Assembly (NCBI GenBank): GCA_018712465.1
Contig: DVGY01000155.1
Coordinates: 1 to 6,155 of the forward strand
Reading direction: 5' to 3'
Length of the DNA stretch: 6,155 bases
Source: Candidatus Egerieicola pullicola
Lineage (GTDB): Bacteria; Bacillota; Clostridia; Oscillospirales; Ruminococcaceae
Every line of letters begins with the position of its first letter. Within the stretch, counting starts at the first letter, position 1. The notes beneath the pieces were generated by a model, which made no database searches, had not been told where the DNA came from, and saw only the letters and a program-made list of their open reading frames with translations. Below are positions 1 to 5,585 of this stretch, in pieces. The translations under genes and the position numbers were made by a program.

Positions 1-1200
1 GCAGGTGATGGGTTCCTCGTCCCCGATGATCTTCTTCTGGAAGGCGGGATCAATGGGTTCGGGGGTTTTGCCGTATTCGCCCCGGACCAGGCCCTTGAAT
101 TCCTTGGTAACCATCTTATACCGCTCGCCCATAATCACGTTGAACACTGCCTGGGTGCCCACGATCTGGGAAGTGGGGGTGACCAGAGGAGGCATACCGG
201 CATCCCGGCGCACACGAGGCACCTCTTCCAGCACCTGGGTGAGCTGGTCTTCCTTACCTGCCTGCTTGAGCTGGCTGAGAAGGTTGGACAGCATTCCGCC
301 GGGCACCTGATAAATCAAGGCGTTGGCGTTGGTGGCCAGCATGGAGGGATCCAGCAGGCCGGAATCAATATACTTCTTCCGCAGGGTCATGAAGTAATCC
401 CGGATTTCGTTGAGCAGCACCAGATCCAAACCGGTGTCGTACTCGGTGCCCTGGAGGGCTGCCACCATGGACTCGGTGGGGGCGTGGGACGTACCCAGAG
501 CCAGAGGGCTGATGGCGGTGTCGATGGCATCGCAGCCCGCTTCAATGCCCTTCAGCAGGCACATAGAGGCCAAGCCGGAGGTGTAGTGGGTGTGAAGCTG
601 AATGGGGATCTGAACCGCCTGCTTCAGCTCCTTCACCAGGTTGTAGGCCCGGTACGGGGTGAGCAGAGCCGCCATATCCTTGATGCAGATGGAATCCGCA
701 CCGGCGCTTTCCACCTGCTTGGCGTAGTTCACATAGTATTCGTCGGTGAAGGTGTCACCCAGGGTGTAGCTGATGGCAACCTGAGCGTGGCCCTTTTCTT
801 TTTTGGCCGCCTTGATGGCGGTTTCCAGGTTCCGGATGTCGTTGAGAGCGTCGAAAATCCGGATGATGTCAATGCCGTTGGCGATGGACTTCTGGACGAA
901 GTACTCCACCACATCGTCGGCATAGTGCCGGTAACCCAGCATATTCTGGCCCCGGAACAGCATTTGCAGCTTGGTGTTGGGCATGCCCTTGCGGATGGTC
1001 CGCAGCCGCTGCCAGGGATCTTCATTCAAAAACCGCAAACAGGCGTCGAAGGTAGCTCCGCCCCAAACCTCCGCAGAATAGTAGCCCACCTGGTCCATCT
1101 TGGCCAGAATGGGAACCATATCCTCAATGGGCATCCGGGTGGCAATCAGGGATTGATGGGCATCCCGCAGCGCCGTTTCGGTCACTTTAATCTTTGCCAT
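1..1200 (-). CDS. oadA: Oxaloacetate decarboxylase alpha / transcarboxylase 5S-like subunit (3' end cut off)
   Basis: This is the carboxyltransferase subunit that moves a carboxyl group between a 2-oxoacid (oxaloacetate/pyruvate) and biotin on a carrier protein. It acts in the cytoplasm or on the inner face of a membrane decarboxylase. The first 400 codons are visible, starting MAKIKVTETALRDAHQSL and running off the left edge at GDEEPITC. The family's metal and catalytic residues are present: Asp13 in the LRDAHQSL motif, Lys174 in SICIKDMA (the lysine position that is carbamylated in pyruvate carboxylase relatives), and His203/His205 in IQLHTHYTSG. The ATG at 1200 has GAGGT at 1210-1214, 9 nt upstream. 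It is the third gene of the operon, 26 bp after the biotin carrier gene. Because that carrier is separate, this subunit probably lacks a C-terminal biotinyl domain, but that part is outside the window. It could equally be named pyruvate carboxylase subunit B or transcarboxylase 5S; the substrate cannot be read from sequence alone. Confidence 0.93.
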   Translation of the reverse strand, partial: MAKIKVTETALRDAHQSLIATRMPIEDMVPILAKMDQVGYYSAEVWGGATFDACLRFLNEDPWQRLRTIRKGMPNTKLQMLFRGQNMLGYRHYADDVVEYFVQKSIANGIDIIRIFDALNDIRNLETAIKAAKKEKGHAQVAISYTLGDTFTDEYYVNYAKQVESAGADSICIKDMAALLTPYRAYNLVKELKQAVQIPIQLHTHYTSGLASMCLLKGIEAGCDAIDTAISPLALGTSHAPTESMVAALQGTEYDTGLDLVLLNEIRDYFMTLRKKYIDSGLLDPSMLATNANALIYQVPGGMLSNLLSQLKQAGKEDQLTQVLEEVPRVRRDAGMPPLVTPTSQIVGTQAVFNVIMGERYKMVTKEFKGLVRGEYGKTPEPIDPAFQKKIIGDEEPITC

Positions 1201-1209
1201 GGTTCAATT

Positions 1210-1214
1210 ACCTC
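1210..1214 (-). promoter_or_regulatory. Ribosome binding site of oadA
   Basis: GAGGT on the minus strand lies 9 nt before the ATG at 1200. It lies in the 26-bp gap after the biotin carrier stop codon and supports this start. Confidence 0.7.
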
Positions 1215-1226
1215 ACAAACACAAAA

Positions 1227-1601
1227 TTACGCAATGGTGACCAACAGGTCCTGGGTGTCCACCGTGTCGCCCTTTTTAATCATCACAGAGGTGATCTTGC
1301 CGGCGTGGGGCGCCACAATGTCGTTTTCCATCTTCATGGCTTCCAGCACCAACAGTACCTGAGCTTCTTCCACGGTGTCCCCGACCTTCACCTTCACATC
1401 CATGACGGTGCCGGGCATGGGAGCGGTAACCTTATCCCCTTCGCCAGCCGCTGCGGAAGCTTCGGGAGCCGCCGGGGCCGCTGCAGGCGCTGCCACAGGA
1501 GCTGCTGCCGGAGCTGCTGCCACCGCAGGAGCCGCCGCACCGGTTTCCTCCACGGAAACCGCATAGGGAACGCCATTGACCGTTACAGTAAAGTTTTTCA
1601 T
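1227..1601 (-). CDS. Biotin carrier protein (biotinyl domain subunit, 1.3S/MmdC-like)
   Basis: A 124-residue protein that carries carboxybiotin between the carboxyltransferase subunits. Residues 1-20 form a short N-terminal beta segment (MKNFTVTVNGVPYAVSVEET). Residues 21-53 are an Ala/Pro-rich flexible linker. Residues 54-124 are a biotinyl/lipoyl-attachment domain with the motif EAMKMEN at 87-93, so Lys90 is the predicted biotinylation site. This build (short N-terminus, Ala/Pro hinge, C-terminal biotinyl domain) is typical of the 1.3S transcarboxylase subunit and of decarboxylase gamma/MmdC-type carriers. The start is fixed by AGGAGGA at 1609-1615, 7 nt upstream of the ATG. It lies 34 bp behind the MmdA-like gene and 26 bp before oadA, so the three are surely co-transcribed. 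Biotin loading would need a BirA-type ligase encoded elsewhere. Confidence 0.95.
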   Translation of the reverse strand: MKNFTVTVNGVPYAVSVEETGAAAPAVAAAPAAAPVAAPAAAPAAPEASAAAGEGDKVTAPMPGTVMDVKVKVGDTVEEAQVLLVLEAMKMENDIVAPHAGKITSVMIKKGDTVDTQDLLVTIA

Positions 1602-1608
1602 AAAACTA

Positions 1609-1615
1609 TCCTCCT
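1609..1615 (-). promoter_or_regulatory. Ribosome binding site of the biotin carrier gene
   Basis: AGGAGGA on the minus strand, 7 nt before the ATG at 1601. It is one of the strongest Shine-Dalgarno matches in the window, fitting the need for abundant carrier protein. Confidence 0.8.
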
Positions 1616-1635
1616 GAAAATTCTTCCTACTATCA

Positions 1636-3042
1636 TTACAGCACCGTGTTGGAGTGCTTCTTGCTCAGCCGGTTCATCCGCTTGTCCATCAAGGCTTCCA
1701 GGCCGTGGATCAAGGCGTCCCGGGTATCGGCAGGAGCCAAAATACCGTCCAGCAAACCGGCTTTGGCCGCCTCCATGGGGCTGGCCACCGTATCCGTATA
1801 TTCTTCCGCCAACTGGGCCCGGACGGCAGCGGGGTCGTCCACCTGGCTCAGGCGGTTGTGGAGGGTGAATTCCACGGCGGTCTGCACCGGCAGAGCGGAA
1901 ATCACCGCAGTGGGCCAAGCGTAAACCAGATCCGCACCGGCATTCCGGGAAGCCAAGGCCAGGTAAGCGGCGCCGATGGCCTGTCCGGTGAGCAGGGTCA
2001 TCTTCACGGTGGTGGCTTCTGCATAGGTATTGGCCAAGCGGGAAGCGGCCTTCATCAAACCGGGACAGGAAGTCACAGTAAAGCCGGGAGTATCCAACAG
2101 GGTAATCACCGGCAGGGAGTAAGCGTCGCAAAACTGCATAAACCGGGCCAACTTATTGCAATCGGAGGTGTGCAGTTCTCCGCAGGCGGCTGCCACACCC
2201 ACCGGCATACCGCCCAGCAGGGCCAGCATGGTAAAGCTGTTTTCCCCATAGGCAGCAGAAAGTTCCATGGCGCTGCCTCCGTCCACCAGGGCGTTGACCA
2301 AGGCTTTGGCATCGCCGCCGGGGCAGCTTTCCATCACCTTTTGGGCCGCAGCGGCATCCATGGCCGGTTTTCCTTCGTACATAGGCGGGGTGGAGAGGTT
2401 GTTCTGGGGCAGGTAGCCCAAAAGCTGTTTGACCTGCTGCGCGCCCTGGTCGTCGTCTTCCGCCACCAGGTTCACCAGCCCGGCCTTTGACACAAAGTCC
2501 GCCGTTCCGGCGTCATTTTTATCTTCCTTCTGAGAAGTGGTGAAGGGGGGATTTAAGAAAAACTCCCCATCCTTTGCCATGACCACGGCGTCGCAGCCGG
2601 CGGCCAGCATAGCAAAGGCGCCGGCGCAGGTACCGGCGACCCAAGCAATCTGGGGCACCACGCCGGACAAATTGTTGGCGCCCAGCAGCAGATCGCTGTA
2701 GGCGGTGAGCATTTCAGCTCCTTCTCCAATGGCCGCGCCTTTGCTGTCCAGCACTGCCACCAGCGGTGCGCCGGTTTTGGCAGCCAATTCATACAGCCGG
2801 CGGATTTTCCGGGCGTTGGCAACGGTCAAAGCGCCGCCTTCCGCTTCCGGTTCCTGGGCATAAGCGTATACCAGGGCTTGGTTTACCATGCCGTAACCGG
2901 TGACCACCCCAGCACCACCAAAAGCATCCAGCTCCACAAAGCTGCCGGCGTCAAACAAAGCGTTCAGCCGTTTTTTGGCCACGCCTTGCTTGGCATTTTG
3001 CTGCCATGCGGCAAGCTGTTCTAACTTGCTTTTAGGATTCAT
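1636..3042 (-). CDS. Divergent acyl-CoA carboxyltransferase (MmdA / transcarboxylase 12S family)
   Basis: A 468-residue protein of the biotin-dependent carboxyltransferase family (two crotonase-fold halves) that normally exchanges carboxyl groups between biotin and an acyl-CoA such as methylmalonyl-CoA. The N-terminal half has the entry motif RLNALFDAGSFVELDAF (25-41), GVVTGYG (45-51), EGGALTVANARKI (68-80), GVVPQI (127-132) and GTCAGAFAMLAA (137-148). The C-terminal half has LLGYLPQNN (207-215), ARFMQFCDAYSLPVITLLDTPGF (299-321), TYAEATTVKMTLL (339-351) and YAWPTAVISALP (374-385). It is clearly in the family but divergent. The loop usually written DSGGARIQEG reads DSKGAAIGEG (99-108), and the usual YGGAY reads IGAAY (356-360). 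It is also about 40 residues shorter than a typical MmdA. The start at 3042 has GGAGGA at 3051-3056, 8 nt upstream. It is the first gene of the operon. Whether it uses a standard acyl-CoA is uncertain. Confidence 0.88.
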   Translation of the reverse strand: MNPKSKLEQLAAWQQNAKQGVAKKRLNALFDAGSFVELDAFGGAGVVTGYGMVNQALVYAYAQEPEAEGGALTVANARKIRRLYELAAKTGAPLVAVLDSKGAAIGEGAEMLTAYSDLLLGANNLSGVVPQIAWVAGTCAGAFAMLAAGCDAVVMAKDGEFFLNPPFTTSQKEDKNDAGTADFVSKAGLVNLVAEDDDQGAQQVKQLLGYLPQNNLSTPPMYEGKPAMDAAAAQKVMESCPGGDAKALVNALVDGGSAMELSAAYGENSFTMLALLGGMPVGVAAACGELHTSDCNKLARFMQFCDAYSLPVITLLDTPGFTVTSCPGLMKAASRLANTYAEATTVKMTLLTGQAIGAAYLALASRNAGADLVYAWPTAVISALPVQTAVEFTLHNRLSQVDDPAAVRAQLAEEYTDTVASPMEAAKAGLLDGILAPADTRDALIHGLEALMDKRMNRLSKKHSNTVL

Positions 3043-3050
3043 TTGTTGAC

Positions 3051-3056
3051 TCCTCC
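3051..3056 (-). promoter_or_regulatory. Ribosome binding site of the carboxyltransferase gene
   Basis: GGAGGA on the minus strand, 8 nt before the ATG at 3042; it settles the start of the operon's first gene. Confidence 0.75.
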
Positions 3057-3126
3057 ATTCTTTGCCGGATTGAATTCAGCCCATTCCCTAAAAATTGAGA
3101 TCCCGGGCATAAAATTTTCCACTATT

Positions 3127-3155
3127 ATTATACACAAAACCCTCTGCGTACACAA
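3127..3155 (-). promoter_or_regulatory. Sigma-A type promoter of the carboxyltransferase-biotin carrier-oadA operon
   Basis: On the minus strand a perfect TATAAT (3132-3127) is preceded at 17 bp by TTGTGT (3155-3150), which shares TTG with the -35 consensus. Transcription would start near 3120, giving a leader of about 77 nt before the ATG at 3042. The stretch holds no other good candidate. Spacing and the perfect -10 make this convincing; the -35 is only half matched, so an activator may help. Confidence 0.7.
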
Positions 3156-3160
3156 GAGTG

Positions 3161-3190
3161 AAGGGGAAACTTTTTTCCTAAAATCCCCTT
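3161..3190. repeat. Inverted repeat upstream of the operon promoter (candidate operator)
   Basis: AAGGGGA (3161-3167) and its exact reverse complement TCCCCTT (3184-3190) are separated by a 16-bp A/T-rich spacer. The near edge lies 5 bp upstream of the -35 hexamer. In the minus direction no T-run follows the structure, so it is a poor terminator and fits a protein-binding site better. Regulator unknown. Confidence 0.35.
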
Positions 3191-3210
3191 TTTGGTCTCG
3201 AAGGGCTTGC

Positions 3211-3783
3211 TTAATTCCGCTTTTTCCGTTTTTTACGCACTGAGTCTCCGAATTTCCCCAGTTTTTTCCCCAACGCAAAATACTCTCCGTGGGCGTAGGC
3301 CAAAAGCCCGGCTTTGGACAGGTCCAGCTTACCTGCCTGGTCCAGCAAAGACTCCTCCACATTCACCCGGACAATTTCGGCGGTAAACATATGGTGGGTG
3401 CCCAAGGGGACGATGTCCTTCACCCGGCATTCCAAGCTCACTGGGCTCTGCTCCACCATGGGGGCTTCAATCTCTTGGCTGGGGGCCGGGGTCAGGCCGC
3501 AGTGGGAAAATTTATCCACCTGCCTGCCGCTGCGGCAGCCGCAAAAGTCCACCGCCTTGACCAAAGCTGCCGTAGGCAGATTGATGCAGAAGCAGCGGCT
3601 TTTTTGGATCAGCTCATAGGAATACCGTTCCGGGCGCAGGGAGATGTAGGTCATGGGGGGACGGGTGTTCAACACTCCGGTCCAGGCCACAGTCAGGACG
3701 TTGGGGTGTTCCAGATCCCCGCAGCTCACCAGCACCGGAGGCACCGGGGCCAGCAGCACGCTTCCTTTCCAGGATTGCTTCAT
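3211..3783 (-). CDS. Flavin reductase / flavoredoxin-like protein (FMN-binding split barrel)
   Basis: A 190-residue cytoplasmic protein of the flavin reductase-like/flavoredoxin family, which binds FMN in a split beta-barrel and passes electrons between NAD(P)H or iron-sulfur donors and flavin-dependent partners. Family features are the FMN-pocket stretch TVAWTGVLNTRPPMTYISLR (31-50), the segment RCFCINLP (63-70), SGRQVDKFSHCGLT (85-98), GTHHMFTAEIVRVNVEE (128-144) and the usual C-terminal pattern YFALGKKLGKFGDSVRKK (168-185). It ends in a very basic tail, KKRKKRN. Length is normal for the family. The ATG at 3783 has AAGGAG at 3792-3797, 8 nt upstream. It follows rpmB in the same direction but is separated from it by a strong terminator, with no room for a promoter in between. 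Its substrate cannot be told; a link to the decarboxylase operon downstream is not supported by anything visible. Confidence 0.88.
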   Translation of the reverse strand: MKQSWKGSVLLAPVPPVLVSCGDLEHPNVLTVAWTGVLNTRPPMTYISLRPERYSYELIQKSRCFCINLPTAALVKAVDFCGCRSGRQVDKFSHCGLTPAPSQEIEAPMVEQSPVSLECRVKDIVPLGTHHMFTAEIVRVNVEESLLDQAGKLDLSKAGLLAYAHGEYFALGKKLGKFGDSVRKKRKKRN

Positions 3784-3791
3784 TGTGTTTT

Positions 3792-3797
3792 CTCCTT
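3792..3797 (-). promoter_or_regulatory. Ribosome binding site of the flavin reductase gene
   Basis: AAGGAG on the minus strand, 8 nt before the ATG at 3783, lying only about 20 nt after the T-run of the rpmB terminator. Confidence 0.7.
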
Positions 3798-3815
3798 TCC
3801 GCTGAAAAAAGGCAG

Positions 3816-3842
3816 AAAAAAAGAAGCTGCAAGGGCAGCCTC
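3816..3842 (-). terminator. Rho-independent terminator after rpmB
   Basis: On the minus strand the 8-bp stem GAGGCTGC / GCAGCTTC (one G-T pair) closes a CCTT tetraloop and is followed at once by seven T residues (3822-3816). It starts 17 nt after the rpmB stop codon. This is a textbook intrinsic terminator. Confidence 0.9.
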
Positions 3843-3858
3843 TCGTTTTTCCTCCCGA

Positions 3859-4047
3859 TCAGTTGGCTCTGGTCACTTTGCCGGAGCGCAGGCAGCGGGT
3901 GCAGGCGTATACATGGCAGGGTTTGCCGTCCACCACAGCCTTCACGCGCTTTACGTTGGGCTTCCAAGTCCGGTTAGAACGACGGTGGGAGTGGGACACC
4001 TTGATCCCGAAAACCATGCCCTTACCGCAGAAATCACACTTTGCCAT
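3859..4047 (-). CDS. rpmB: 50S ribosomal protein L28
   Basis: A 62-residue, strongly basic component of the large ribosomal subunit. It starts MAKCDFCGKGMVFG, contains the family signature VSHSHRRSNRTWKPN (17-31) and ends RCLRSGKVTRAN. Two CxxC pairs, Cys4/Cys7 and Cys49/Cys52, mark it as the zinc-binding (C+) form. The reading frame extends 7 codons further upstream to an ATG at 4068, but the start at 4047 is right: it is preceded at 7 nt by AGGAGGTG (4055-4062) and matches the conserved N-terminus of the family. The gene stands alone between its own promoter and terminator, as rpmB often does in Firmicutes. Confidence 0.97.
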   Translation of the reverse strand: MAKCDFCGKGMVFGIKVSHSHRRSNRTWKPNVKRVKAVVDGKPCHVYACTRCLRSGKVTRAN

Positions 4048-4054
4048 TGTTTTG

Positions 4055-4062
4055 CACCTCCT
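4055..4062 (-). promoter_or_regulatory. Ribosome binding site of rpmB
   Basis: AGGAGGTG on the minus strand, 7 nt before the ATG at 4047. It decides the start over the in-frame ATG at 4068. Part of it (4058-4062) can pair with 4077-4081 in the leader. Confidence 0.85.
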
Positions 4063-4076
4063 GTACAACAGATAAA

Positions 4077-4094
4077 AGGAGCCGTTTGGCCCCT
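4077..4094 (-). promoter_or_regulatory. Leader hairpin of rpmB (candidate attenuator or anti-sequestor)
   Basis: In the rpmB leader, AGGGGCC (4094-4088) pairs with GGCTCCT (4083-4077) over a 4-nt AAAC loop, giving a 7-bp stem with one G-T pair. A short T-run follows (TTTT, of which the first T closes the stem). The run is too short for a confident terminator. The right arm also contains CTCCT, which is complementary to AGGAG in the Shine-Dalgarno site. No known riboswitch class is recognised. Confidence 0.45.
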
Positions 4095-4116
4095 GCTTGT
4101 CTGACTAACAACGACC

Positions 4117-4145
4117 ATTGTAACAGATACTGAGAAAAAATGCAA
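4117..4145 (-). promoter_or_regulatory. Promoter of rpmB (extended -10)
   Basis: On the minus strand TACAAT (4122-4117) has TG one base upstream (TGTTACAAT, extended -10), with TTGCAT (4145-4140) 17 bp before it. A/T tracts lie just upstream of the -35, including a CCTTTTT...AAAAAGG palindrome at 4147-4164, as expected for an UP element. The start site would be near 4110, giving a leader of about 63 nt. Confidence 0.75.
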
Positions 4146-4218
4146 GCCTTTTTTTCCAAAAAGGGAATGTTTTGAAAATTCTATGGTTTCTGACTAAAAT
4201 TCCCAGAACATCTCCCTG

Positions 4219-4248
4219 AAAAACCGGCCTGCCAAACCAGCAAGCCGG
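4219..4248 (-). terminator. Rho-independent terminator after the cyclophilin fusion gene
   Basis: On the minus strand CCGGCTTGC (4248-4240) pairs with GCAGGCCGG (4232-4224) in a 9-bp stem (one T-G pair) with a 7-nt loop, followed by five T residues (4223-4219). It starts 33 nt after the stop codon at 4282, and cleanly isolates this gene from rpmB. Confidence 0.9.
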
Positions 4249-4281
4249 AAAACAGAGGAAAGGATGCCGGAAAAAACCGGA

Positions 4282-5547
4282 TTACTCCCCTTCCCGGATA
4301 GTGATGGAGGTAATCACCGGCTGCTCATCGGCGGGAATGGTTCCGTTGTCGTCGGTGGGCTGAGCGGACTCGCAGATTTCATCCACAATGTCCATGCCTT
4401 CGGTGACGTAGCCGAAGCAGGCGTACTGCCCATCTAGGAAGGTGGAGTCCTCCTGAACAATGAAGAACTGGGAGGAGGCGCTGTCGTAATCGCTGGAGCG
4501 GGCCATGGAGATGGCGCCCCGGGTATGGGACAGGTTGTTTTCCACCCCATTGGCGGAAAATTCGCCCTTGATGGTGGTGTCGCTGCCGCCGGTGCCGTTG
4601 CCTTCCGGGTCGCCGCCCTGCATCATAAAGCCGTCCATAATCCGGTGGAAGGTCAAACCGTCATAAAAGCCGCTGCGGGCCAGATTGACGAAGTTCTCCA
4701 CGGTAATGGGGGCGGCGTCGGCGTCCAGTTCCACTGTGACGGTGCCGTAATCCTGGATTTGGATGTCGGCGTAGTAATCCGGGGCGGCGCTGGCGTGGTT
4801 CACCCCCAGCACAATCCCCACCACAGCGCAGGCCACCACCACAATCCCGGCAATCACTCCGGCCAGGATCTTGTTCCGTTTGGACTTTTTCCGGATGGAA
4901 AAGCAAAGGCTGTCGATTCTTCCCAGCACCGCCCGCTGAGCGGTCTCCGGCAAAGCGTCCTGCTGGGTCTGGGCCTTCCACTGCTGGTGAAGCTCCTCCG
5001 CCGTCATGGCAAAGGGGATCTTTTTGTGGGTGGAAACGGCGTCGCAGATCGAGGCCACTGTCTGCTCTTCCCCATCCAAAATCTTCTGCACTGCTTCCGG
5101 CTTCCATTCCAGCAGGGCGGCCAGCCGTTTGGCGTCGTACCCGCAGACCCCGTGAAGCACAAAAAGAAACCGGGCCAGATCGGTGAGGTTGCCCAGGACC
5201 AGTTCCCAGGGCTGTCCTTCCAAGCACAGCTTTTTCCCCAAAGCAAGCCCATCGCCGCCGTCCTTGGGCAGCTGAAAGGCTTTGGGATTTTTCTTTTTGG
5301 TTTTGGTGATGCAGTAAGCAATGGTTTTGGCTGTGGCTTTCTTTTCAAAAGCCTCCTGGGAAGCAATTTCTCCTGCCAACAGACTATCCCACAGATTTTG
5401 AAAGATGGGTGCAACGGCGCTGGAAGCGGTTTTTTCATTGTCCAACAGCAGCCGGCACAAGCCGTACACCTCCGCCTTTACTCCGTGATAGAGGGCGGTC
5501 ATATCCTTGACACTGCCCTTTTTCGCCAATTCAATGGTGGATGCCAT
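4282..5547 (-). CDS. Membrane-anchored cyclophilin-type peptidyl-prolyl isomerase with sigma-factor-like N-terminus
   Basis: A 421-residue protein in three parts. Residues 1-170 resemble an ECF sigma factor: region 2-like LAKKGSVKDMTALYHGVKAE through IFQNLWDSL (about 7-56) and AFEKKATAKTIAYCITKTKKK (66-86), then region 4-like LTDLARFLFVLHGVCGYDAKRLAALLEWKPEAVQKIL (121-157). The acidic/Gln residues normal in region 2.2 (DLVQEVF) are replaced (SAVAPIF), so it is probably degenerate. After a linker and a basic stop, RKKSKRNK (219-226), one transmembrane helix follows (227-249), predicting N-in/C-out. Residues about 259-418 are a cyclophilin domain that speeds proline cis-trans isomerisation outside the membrane: FHRIMDGFMMQGGD (300-313, catalytic Arg302, Phe307, Gln310), SMARSSDYDSASSQFFI (347-363) and FLDGQYACFGYV (370-381). 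Phe370 and Tyr375 replace the Trp and His of human CypA. The ATG at 5547 has AAGGAG at 5562-5567, but 14 nt away, longer than usual. It is transcribed alone. The isomerase call is firm; the sigma-like call is mine from pattern similarity. Confidence 0.9.
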   Translation of the reverse strand: MASTIELAKKGSVKDMTALYHGVKAEVYGLCRLLLDNEKTASSAVAPIFQNLWDSLLAGEIASQEAFEKKATAKTIAYCITKTKKKNPKAFQLPKDGGDGLALGKKLCLEGQPWELVLGNLTDLARFLFVLHGVCGYDAKRLAALLEWKPEAVQKILDGEEQTVASICDAVSTHKKIPFAMTAEELHQQWKAQTQQDALPETAQRAVLGRIDSLCFSIRKKSKRNKILAGVIAGIVVVACAVVGIVLGVNHASAAPDYYADIQIQDYGTVTVELDADAAPITVENFVNLARSGFYDGLTFHRIMDGFMMQGGDPEGNGTGGSDTTIKGEFSANGVENNLSHTRGAISMARSSDYDSASSQFFIVQEDSTFLDGQYACFGYVTEGMDIVDEICESAQPTDDNGTIPADEQPVITSITIREGE

Positions 5548-5561
5548 GGTGAATTACCCAA

Positions 5562-5567
5562 CTCCTT
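5562..5567 (-). promoter_or_regulatory. Ribosome binding site of the cyclophilin fusion gene
   Basis: AAGGAG on the minus strand lies 14 nt before the ATG at 5547. The spacing is long, but no better in-frame start is seen nearby; the next Met (residue 16) lies inside the sigma-like region. Confidence 0.5.
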
Positions 5568-5585
5568 TATGATTGATTTCTGCTG

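Noticed and set aside
484..1362. A 292-codon plus-strand open frame opposite oadA and the biotin carrier gene.
   Set aside because: The minus strand carries unmistakable OadA and biotinyl motifs across the same bases; this frame spans two genes and has no domain of its own.
1441..1530. GC-rich repetitive stretch of Ala/Pro codons in the biotin carrier gene, as a DNA repeat element.
   Set aside because: Explained by the Ala/Pro-rich hinge that is normal in biotin carrier proteins.
1654..2490. A 278-codon plus-strand open frame opposite the carboxyltransferase gene.
   Set aside because: Antisense shadow, rich in His/Gly/Gln, with no family resemblance.
3186..3205. A short hairpin (CCCTT / AAGGG, 10-nt loop) after the flavin reductase stop, as a terminator.
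   Set aside because: Only 5 bp with a large loop, followed by GATTTTAGG rather than a T-run; too weak to call.
4048..4068. A 7-codon N-terminal extension of L28 from ATG 4068.
   Set aside because: The extension covers the Shine-Dalgarno sequence AGGAGGTG; the family starts at MAKCDFCGKG.
4267..4280. CCGG-A6-CCGG just after the cyclophilin fusion stop codon, as a hairpin.
   Set aside because: A 4-bp stem with no T-run after it in the direction of transcription; the strong terminator lies slightly further on at 4219-4248.
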